Source: Herpetosiphonaceae bacterium
GTDB taxonomy: Bacteria > Chloroflexota > Chloroflexia > Chloroflexales > Kallotenuaceae
Direction of reading: 5' to 3'
Assembly: GCA_030147335.1 (NCBI GenBank)
Contig: JASKZZ010000514.1
Coordinates: forward strand, 1 to 7,629
Length of the DNA: 7,629 nucleotides
Below are positions 1 through 5,003 of this stretch, piece after piece. Each line of letters opens with the position of its first letter. The first letter of the stretch is position 1. Below the pieces are notes generated by a model. The model was given only the letters and a program-made list of their open reading frames with translations, did not search any database and had not been told where the DNA came from. The position numbers and the translations under genes were made by a program.

Positions 1-1
1 C

Positions 2-871
2 CTGCTGCCACAATTTTTGCTGCGGCGGCGACGCGGTTGGACCGGCATAACAGCTTATGTTGAAAACGCAGGTGTTCCCGCGCCAGCCCTTTTACTGTTG
101 CGAGCCATGATTCACGAGTGCGATCCGGACGTTGCGTTGTCACACGCCGACCTACAGGCCAACCTGTTCAACCCATACAGCACCGTACGGCCCATCCTCA
201 AGTATCTACCGGCACTGGTTACACATGGCTATGTGAACGAAAACGATGGACGCTATAGCGTAACAGCAACCGGACGAGCATTAGTCGAGGAGATCGAAGC
301 GGAGTCGCGAGCATATGTTGCAGCGCAATCACCAGCCGACGCAACCGAAACGCATGAGCTTCTGGCTGCCCTTGCGTCAATCGTCCCAATCCTGCAGCAC
401 GCCCCGGAACCAAGCGCCAAGCCACACCAAGCGCGAGGACAGCGTTTACACGCGCCGGAAGGCAGTCCGCCGCTCGTCCAGCTTGAAGACGTTATCTTCA
501 GCTTGTGGATGGCGCGTGACGACGCCCACAATGCGGCATGGAGCAGTGCGGGATTTGACGGCCCTGTGTTTGATTTGCTTAGCAGAGTTTGGGCAGGTGA
601 GGCCAGCACAATAACCGAGCTAGTTGAAAAAACAAAAGATAATCAGCGACCCGAGGATGTGGCAACCGGGATCGATAAGCTGGCATCGGGAGGCTACGTG
701 CAGCGCGACGGAGACATAGTGCGTATCACGACGCATGGACAACAAACCCGCGACGCAATCGAGGCCGAAACCGACCGCATCTACTTCGCGCCCTGGCCTG
801 CTGAAATCCTGCGCCAGTTGCCAACAATGGCCGATAAGCTGCAACGAGTGATCGACGGCTTTCCGATGTAG
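2..871 (+). CDS. Tandem winged-helix DNA-binding protein (5'-truncated)
   Basis: The reading frame is open to the window edge and the first possible start inside the window is a TTG at 17 without a visible Shine-Dalgarno site, so the true start probably lies upstream. Numbering from that TTG, the protein has two similar winged-helix units. The first spans about residues 22-103 and ends in a wing (GRYSVTATGRALVEEIEAE). The second spans about 167-262 and ends in a matching segment (DIVRITTHGQQTRDAIEAET). A Pro/Gln/His-rich linker (about 105-155) separates them. The second unit, with an R-x2-D-x-H start, the AGFDGPVFDLL helix and the ending TDRIYFAPW, resembles the SCO6745-type helix-turn-helix family of actinobacteria, as far as I can judge by eye. 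A MarR/PadR-like transcription factor is a reasonable but unproven role; no ligand or target can be read. It converges on the reductase gene that ends at 914. Confidence 0.75.
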   Translation: MLPQFLLRRRRGWTGITAYVENAGVPAPALLLLRAMIHECDPDVALSHADLQANLFNPYSTVRPILKYLPALVTHGYVNENDGRYSVTATGRALVEEIEAESRAYVAAQSPADATETHELLAALASIVPILQHAPEPSAKPHQARGQRLHAPEGSPPLVQLEDVIFSLWMARDDAHNAAWSSAGFDGPVFDLLSRVWAGEASTITELVEKTKDNQRPEDVATGIDKLASGGYVQRDGDIVRITTHGQQTRDAIEAETDRIYFAPWPAEILRQLPTMADKLQRVIDGFPM

Positions 872-913
872 CACCAATACGGAGGCAAAGCTGTCTTCGC
901 TGTTGCCCCTCGG

Positions 914-1768
914 TCAGGCTTTTTCGTAGCGCGAATGCAAATACAGGTAGCTCCCATGCCGATGAACGCTCAGTAGTCGCAGCTGGGGCGGGTTGGCGTA
1001 ATCGAAAGCAACACCCTCTATAAGACTCGGGCGCTGCTTGTCATCCGAACGCCCAACCATGATCGGGCTGAACGTGACAAACGCATCGTTGATCAGGCCT
1101 TCGTGCAGCAGCGCGCCGTACACCTGCGGCCCGGCTTCACAAAGCAGCGTCCGGATCCCATAATCTCGCCGCAGCATCTGAATGAGCTGAGTCTGGTTCA
1201 GCGACTCGCCGATTGCCAGGTAGCGCACATGATCGCGCTCGCCAAGAATCGACCGTACCGTTTCCACGCCTTCGTTCGTTGATGCGACAAGCACCGGCAA
1301 ATGGGGATCGTCGAGCGACGGCGCGTGGGCTGGAACATTACCACTACGAGTCAGCACAACCAGCAGCGGCACATCGGAACGATCCTCGGCAGTTCGAAGC
1401 GCGGCAAACGCATCGGTATCCTCGGGAAAGACGGCTCCAGGCGTCCATACGTGATTTCCCGCCGCAGTAATGGACGACCCGCCGACAAGTACAGCATCAG
1501 CACGGGCACGCAGCAGGCCCATTAGCCAGCGGTCGTGGCGATCACGTCGACTCACATCGCCCCCGCCACCATGGCCCGGCTCGTTAAACGATACTCGTCC
1601 GTCATGAGACATGACAAAGTTGACGTAGGTAAAGGGCAGCTCCGTTGGCTCAGGTAGCGGCCACGCGCCATAGAGCGAGCGAAACGCGGCAGGGAGGGCA
1701 AGCCCTGCGTGGACCTGCTCATCAAACAGCTCGGTAAATGGTTCTCCGGGGCCGCGCGGCTCATGCAT
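914..1768 (-). CDS. RibD C-terminal-domain (DHFR-like) reductase, stand-alone
   Basis: This 284-residue protein belongs to the RibD-C/bacterial bifunctional deaminase-reductase C-terminal fold, which is related to dihydrofolate reductase and uses NADPH. Diagnostic segments are YVNFVMSHDGRVS (48-60, the first strand and substrate loop), RADAVLVGG (89-97, nucleotide-binding strand and turn), LLCEAGP (208-214, the family EGGP-type turn) and FSPIMVG (233-239). There is no deaminase zinc motif (HAE and PCxxC), so only the reductase activity could be present. Known members reduce the ribosylaminopyrimidine intermediate of riboflavin synthesis or act on other pteridine-like substrates. About 45 N-terminal residues precede the fold and I do not recognise them. 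The ATG at 1768 has a GGGAG site 7 nt upstream. It is last in a same-strand row after the SDR gene, 78 nt away, so co-transcription is plausible. Because a GTP cyclohydrolase/PTPS pair lies nearby, a pterin substrate is possible; the exact substrate is inference. Confidence 0.85.
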   Translation of the reverse strand: MHEPRGPGEPFTELFDEQVHAGLALPAAFRSLYGAWPLPEPTELPFTYVNFVMSHDGRVSFNEPGHGGGGDVSRRDRHDRWLMGLLRARADAVLVGGSSITAAGNHVWTPGAVFPEDTDAFAALRTAEDRSDVPLLVVLTRSGNVPAHAPSLDDPHLPVLVASTNEGVETVRSILGERDHVRYLAIGESLNQTQLIQMLRRDYGIRTLLCEAGPQVYGALLHEGLINDAFVTFSPIMVGRSDDKQRPSLIEGVAFDYANPPQLRLLSVHRHGSYLYLHSRYEKA

Positions 1769-1775
1769 ACAAACA

Positions 1776-1780
1776 CTCCC
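1776..1780 (-). promoter_or_regulatory. Ribosome binding site of the RibD-C-like gene
   Basis: GGGAG on the minus strand, 7 nt before the ATG at 1768. It supports this ATG over the overlapping out-of-frame ATG four bases downstream (1764). Confidence 0.6.
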
Positions 1781-1814
1781 AACACCACGGTCGGCAGCTA
1801 TCAGACATCGAGTT

Positions 1815-1843
1815 TCTGTTCCTGGTTCTCTGTTCCTGGTTCT
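1815..1843. repeat. Two tandem copies of a 14-bp unit
   Basis: The unit CTGTTCCTGGTTCT occurs at 1816-1829 and again, identical, at 1830-1843; the match extends one base left to 1815. It lies in the 78-bp gap between the SDR stop (1847) and the RibD-C-like start (1768). On the coding (minus) strand it reads AGAACCAGGAACAG twice and so contains two AGGAAC segments, but these are too far from the downstream ATG to act as its ribosome binding site. It is probably a slippage-prone intergenic repeat; a role is unknown. Confidence 0.9.
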
Positions 1844-1846
1844 TGA

Positions 1847-2578
1847 CTACAACGCCCCGGCGACATGCCCAAGCACAATCTCATCGACCGACACATGGGG
1901 CGGCTCTACGGCGGCGCGAACGATCGCACGGGCAACATCCTCGGGTTGGAGCATATTGGAGCGATTCCACTCGCCGGGCACGGCATCCCATAACGGCGTA
2001 TCGACCGCGCCAGGGATCACAGCGGTTACACGAATACCACGAGGACGCAGCTCAGCCCGAATCGCCTCACTAAAGCCCAGCACGCCGAACTTTGCCGCTG
2101 AGTAGGCCGACCAGTTAGGAAAGCCGCTGCGTCCGGCGATTGAACCAAGCGTAAACAGATGACCACCGGCCTGCATATGCGATACGGCGTGTTTACACAC
2201 AAGGAACGTGCCGGTCAAGTTGACACGCAACGTCTGCTCCCAATCGGCCAAACTTAACTCGGTGAAGGGAGCGACGGTTGCAATCCCAGCGTTGCACACC
2301 ACAACATCAATCGTGCCCGTAATCTCGGCAGCAGCGTTGACCAACCGCTTAACATGCGGCTCGGCAGTGACATCGCAGGCAACAACAGTTACGCCACCTC
2401 CTACCGAACGCACAAACTCAGCTGTCGCTTCCAGCTCCGTTTGAGAGCGAGCCGCCAGCACAAGATGCGTCCCCTGGTTAGCTTGCGGATACGAAGCAAA
2501 GGCTTGCGCTGTCGCACGACCAATTCCACGGCCAGCTCCGGTGATGAGAATAACACGCTTTGTTTGATGCTTGTCCAC
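1847..2578 (-). CDS. Short-chain dehydrogenase/reductase, sepiapterin-reductase-like
   Basis: A complete classical SDR of 243 residues (Rossmann fold, NAD(P)H-dependent carbonyl reduction or alcohol oxidation). Visible motifs: TGAGRGIG cofactor loop (13-20), AAR (42-44; Arg44 together with Arg17 suggests NADPH), CDV (68-70), NAG (96-98), catalytic Asn120, Ser146, Tyr159 and Lys163 (YSAAK), and PGAVDT (189-194). Between the first helix and the second strand there is a longer loop (about 28-37), and the tail has the pattern MLQPEDVARAIV...VDEIVL. From memory, both traits recall the Chlorobium tepidum sepiapterin reductase more than FabG-type SDRs. With folE and PTPS genes nearby, reduction of 6-pyruvoyltetrahydropterin or sepiapterin is an attractive role, but SDR specificity cannot be proven by eye; a generic YdfG-like SDR is the alternative. 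The start is a GTG at 2578 with GAGGA 4 nt upstream. The gene begins 25 nt after the regulator's stop codon. Confidence 0.9.
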   Translation of the reverse strand: MDKHQTKRVILITGAGRGIGRATAQAFASYPQANQGTHLVLAARSQTELEATAEFVRSVGGGVTVVACDVTAEPHVKRLVNAAAEITGTIDVVVCNAGIATVAPFTELSLADWEQTLRVNLTGTFLVCKHAVSHMQAGGHLFTLGSIAGRSGFPNWSAYSAAKFGVLGFSEAIRAELRPRGIRVTAVIPGAVDTPLWDAVPGEWNRSNMLQPEDVARAIVRAAVEPPHVSVDEIVLGHVAGAL

Positions 2579-2603
2579 AATATCCTCGCGCTGCTTGGCT
2601 TAA

Positions 2604-3296
2604 TTATAAACCAGAAGGATACTCGTGCAGTGCTTGAAATTTCGCCACGGCTTCGGCCCGATTATGCGCGCGGAGTGTGTAGAAGATACGTTGAATATGC
2701 TTTTTCGCAGTTGACTCGGCAATCGACAAGTGACGCGAAATTTGTTTGTCGGTAGCACCCGCAGCTATCAGCCGTAAAATCTGTATTTCGCGATTGGTCA
2801 GCTTGGTTTTCTCACTTAGCTCCGGCGTTTGTCGAAAATGATGAAGCACGCACGCGAGAGTTCGCCGTGACAGCGCCACCTCACCATTTGCAACACCTGT
2901 AATCGCCCGAGTAAGCGCTTCCGCCTTGATTGATATAGGCAGGTATCCCGATACGCCGGCTTCCATAGCCGCAACAACACGTTCGCCAGAATGCTCATCG
3001 GCAAGCATCAACACATTGACCGACGGCGATGAAATGACTAATCTTTTCGTTACAGTTAACTCATCCATATCCGGTAGTTGTGAGCCAAGCACTACCACGT
3101 CGGGCAAGTGCTGCGTTACAGCGACAAGCGCCTCCGCCCCAGATGATGCCTCACACACAGTCGTAATATGCGTGTCCTGACGAACCGCCTGTTGAACGCC
3201 ACAGCGGAAGTGTTGATCTCCGACGATAACAACACGAGTTGTTTTTTGTTTTTGGTTGCGTACAATTTGGGAGCGTTCTCGATGCAGTTGTCTCAT
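2604..3296 (-). CDS. NarL/LuxR-family regulator with degenerate (Asp-less) receiver
   Basis: The 230-residue protein has the two-domain layout of NarL/FixJ response regulators. The receiver covers about residues 20-135 and the LuxR-type helix-turn-helix about 164-224 (LTNREIQILRLIAAG, then the recognition helix around AESTAKKHIQRIF). The HTH looks functional. In the receiver the usual acidic pair is Gly26-Asp27, the phospho-acceptor position is Gly71 (VVVLGSQLP where family members have a D), the conserved Thr/Ser position is Ala99, and the Lys after SGYL is replaced (PIS, 120-122). Codon 71 reads GGC at 3086-3084 on the minus strand, so this is not a translation error. Phosphorylation by a histidine kinase is therefore unlikely; constitutive, dimer-only or ligand-based control are options. 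No kinase gene is visible. It is the first gene of a probable operon with the SDR and the RibD-C-like reductase. About 19 N-terminal basic/polar residues precede the fold, so the ATG at 3296 is tentative; only a weak ribosome binding site is visible. Confidence 0.88.
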   Translation of the reverse strand: MRQLHRERSQIVRNQKQKTTRVVIVGDQHFRCGVQQAVRQDTHITTVCEASSGAEALVAVTQHLPDVVVLGSQLPDMDELTVTKRLVISSPSVNVLMLADEHSGERVVAAMEAGVSGYLPISIKAEALTRAITGVANGEVALSRRTLACVLHHFRQTPELSEKTKLTNREIQILRLIAAGATDKQISRHLSIAESTAKKHIQRIFYTLRAHNRAEAVAKFQALHEYPSGL

Positions 3297-3468
3297 GTGC
3301 AGCCTATCTCATAACCTTTGATTCAGTATTCGTTCTACCAGGGGGTGCTCGAAATACGGAGGCGATCTCGTTTCGGTTTTAATACGAACACAGTTAAAAT
3401 CGTAAAAATGTTATTAACGATACGGCAAGGATTGGCAAGAATTGTGGATACATTACAAGAGGTAAGCC
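3297..3468. promoter_or_regulatory. Divergent intergenic region: regulator / methyltransferase
   Basis: This 172-bp gap must hold the promoters for the minus-strand regulator operon and the plus-strand methyltransferase. It is clearly more A+T-rich than its flanks from about 3371 to 3420. A TAAAAT hexamer at 3395-3400 could be a -10 for the methyltransferase, but no convincing -35 goes with it. An imperfect inverted repeat with arms TCGTAAA and TTAACGA (six of seven pairs) lies at 3400-3420 and could be an operator. No promoter can be assigned with confidence. Confidence 0.4.
3458..3462 (+). promoter_or_regulatory. Ribosome binding site of the DNA methyltransferase
   Basis: AGAGG (within AAGAGGT) ends 6 nt before a GTG at 3469. 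This spacing decides in favour of the GTG start; the protein from this start has the usual short lead-in before its first conserved strand. Confidence 0.65.
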
Positions 3469-4293
3469 GTGAGCCTTGAGGACATTCGCGCGAGGCTAGG
3501 CGTGCCATATTACGAAACGGCGCAGTGCTTGCTCTACAATGTCGATTGCATTACAGCGTTCCAACAGCTCGATTCGCCGCTGGTCAGCCTGACGGTTACC
3601 AGTCCGCCCTACAACATAGGAAAAGCTTATGAAACGCCGCTGCCACTTGATGAATATCTGGCGTGGTGCCAACGCTGGATTGACGAGGTGTACCGGATAA
3701 CACTGCCAGATGGCGCATTCTGGCTCAATCTTGGCTACCTGCCGCTGCCGGGACGAGCCAAAGCATTGCCAATCCCGTATCTTCTGTGGCAGCGAGTGCC
3801 GTTTTTCCTGATTCAGGAGGTGGTTTGGAATTACGGAGCCGGAGTAGCCGGAAAGAAATTTTTCTCGCCAAGAAATGAGAAGTTTTTATGGTATGTGAAG
3901 GACGAGAACCGGTACACCTTTAATTTAGATGCCGTGCGCGACCCAAATATTAAGTATCCTAATCAAAAGAAAAACGGCAAGATCAAGGTTAACGCGCTCG
4001 GCAAGAATCCTTCGGATGTTTGGCAGTTTCCAAAAGTAACGTCGGGCACGGATCGCTCCTCAAAGGAGCGCACAGCCCATCCAGCCCAGTTTCCTGAACA
4101 GGTTATTCGACGCATCATTTTGAGTACATCGAATCCCGCCGATCTTGTCCTCGACCCATTCATGGGTTCGGGCACAACCGCCGTTGCTGCTTTGCGTCTG
4201 GGACGTAAGGTTGTTGGCTTCGAGATTAGTGCCGCGTATTGCGCAATTGCTGCCGACAGGATCGAGCAGACGCTGAAAAACCGTTATGTTTAG
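3469..4293 (+). CDS. Site-specific DNA methyltransferase, beta-class (N4-cytosine or N6-adenine)
   Basis: A 274-residue SAM-dependent amino-methyltransferase. The catalytic motif IV, TSPPYN (44-49), comes first and the SAM-binding motif I, DPFMGSGTT (229-237), followed by VVGFEI (248-253), comes near the C-terminus; this order defines the beta class. The middle part (about 120-200), including the segments WNYGAGV, YTFNLDAVRDPN and LGKNPSDVWQFP, probably holds target recognition, and HPAQFP (about 204-209) is the usual lead-in to the C-terminal SAM-binding half. SPPY is more often seen in N4-cytosine enzymes and DPPY in N6-adenine enzymes, but this is not decisive. All core motifs are intact, so it is probably active on double-stranded DNA. 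No restriction endonuclease gene is adjacent: the flanks are a regulator and folE. It may thus be an orphan (epigenetic) methylase or a remnant of a restriction system. Its stop overlaps the convergent folE stop by 4 nt. Confidence 0.92.
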   Translation: MSLEDIRARLGVPYYETAQCLLYNVDCITAFQQLDSPLVSLTVTSPPYNIGKAYETPLPLDEYLAWCQRWIDEVYRITLPDGAFWLNLGYLPLPGRAKALPIPYLLWQRVPFFLIQEVVWNYGAGVAGKKFFSPRNEKFLWYVKDENRYTFNLDAVRDPNIKYPNQKKNGKIKVNALGKNPSDVWQFPKVTSGTDRSSKERTAHPAQFPEQVIRRIILSTSNPADLVLDPFMGSGTTAVAALRLGRKVVGFEISAAYCAIAADRIEQTLKNRYV

Positions 4294-5003
4294 TCATTGT
4301 GACGACTGCTGCGAATCAGTTCCAAGAACTCGCCGCGTGTTTTCGAGTCGGTCTTGAAGCCGCCGCGCATCGCACTTGTTACCATGCTGGCGTTTTCTTT
4401 ACGCACACCGCGCATCACCGAACATAGATGCGTGCCTTCGGCTACAACCGCCACTCCCGACGGATGAAGATGTTGATTGATGAAGTCGGCAATCTCGACC
4501 GTCATCCGCTCCTGCACCTGTAGCCGACGCGCGAACATTTCCACAATACGTGGAATCTTCGATAGGCCGATCACTTTGCCCTGGGGGATGTAAGCAACAT
4601 GGGCATGCCCATAAAATGGCAGCATATGATGTTCACACAGGCTGTAAAAATGAATATCGCGCACCACCACCATTTCATCGTAGTGAACGGTGAAGATCGC
4701 GTCGTTGATCAGCGCTTCGGGATCAACACGATAGCCCGCCGTCAACTCCGATAACGCCTTAGCATACCGCGATGGCGTGTTGAGCAAGCCTTCCCGTTGT
4801 GGATCCTCGCCAATCTCGCTCAAAATAGTTATGACGGCGCGCTCAATCTCCGGATTCGACCGAAAACGCAACCCTTCCAGCTTGCCGGTGCGTTCGTCGG
4901 TGTCGACGACGTAGCTAAGCGGCCCATCGCCTTCAATTGCGGCGGCCTCCGCATCGATCACCAACGGCAGTCCATTCCCTTTATCAACGGATTTATCGCT
5001 CAT
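4290..5003 (-). CDS. folE: GTP cyclohydrolase I (FolE)
   Basis: FolE converts GTP to 7,8-dihydroneopterin triphosphate and formate, the entry step to tetrahydrofolate, tetrahydrobiopterin and related pterins; it acts in the cytosol as a homodecamer. The 237-residue protein has the family core from about residue 50: EDPQREGLLNTPSRYAKAL (66-84), the zinc site with Cys123 and His126 in SLCEHHMLPF (121-130), the substrate-binding HAHVAYIPQGKVIGLSK (133-149), VQERMT (163-168), and the third zinc ligand Cys194 in HLCSVMRGV (192-200). The Cys123-Cys194 distance of 71 equals that of the E. coli enzyme from memory. The first 45-50 residues are poorly conserved, as is common. The ATG at 5003 overlaps the stop of the upstream PTPS fusion (ATGA), with a GGAG 10 nt upstream, so translation is probably coupled and the two proteins likely feed one pathway. 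It is a zinc-dependent type I enzyme, not the FolE2 type. Confidence 0.97.
   Translation of the reverse strand: MSDKSVDKGNGLPLVIDAEAAAIEGDGPLSYVVDTDERTGKLEGLRFRSNPEIERAVITILSEIGEDPQREGLLNTPSRYAKALSELTAGYRVDPEALINDAIFTVHYDEMVVVRDIHFYSLCEHHMLPFYGHAHVAYIPQGKVIGLSKIPRIVEMFARRLQVQERMTVEIADFINQHLHPSGVAVVAEGTHLCSVMRGVRKENASMVTSAMRGGFKTDSKTRGEFLELIRSSRHND

Noticed and set aside
253..609. Open frame of 118 codons on the minus strand inside the winged-helix gene
   Set aside because: Low-complexity Ala/Ser-rich translation with no motif, opposite a frame with clear domain structure.
884..924. Possible terminator between the convergent genes: hairpin 884-891/899-907 followed by TTTTT at 920-924
   Set aside because: The stem has a bulged base and only eight pairs, and the T-run begins about 13 nt after the stem, so it does not have the form of an intrinsic terminator.
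1213..1525. Open frames on the plus strand inside the reductase gene
   Set aside because: No recognisable domain and composition typical of shadow frames opposite a well-supported coding sequence.
2603..2608. TATAAT on the minus strand just before the SDR gene
   Set aside because: Perfect -10 hexamer but no -35 match at 16-19 bp, and it lies at the end of the regulator gene in an A+T-rich stop region; kept only as a side note to the operon finding.
2604..3296. The regulator as a pseudogene
   Set aside because: No frameshift or internal stop, full length, and an intact DNA-binding domain; the changed residues are confined to the phosphorylation site.
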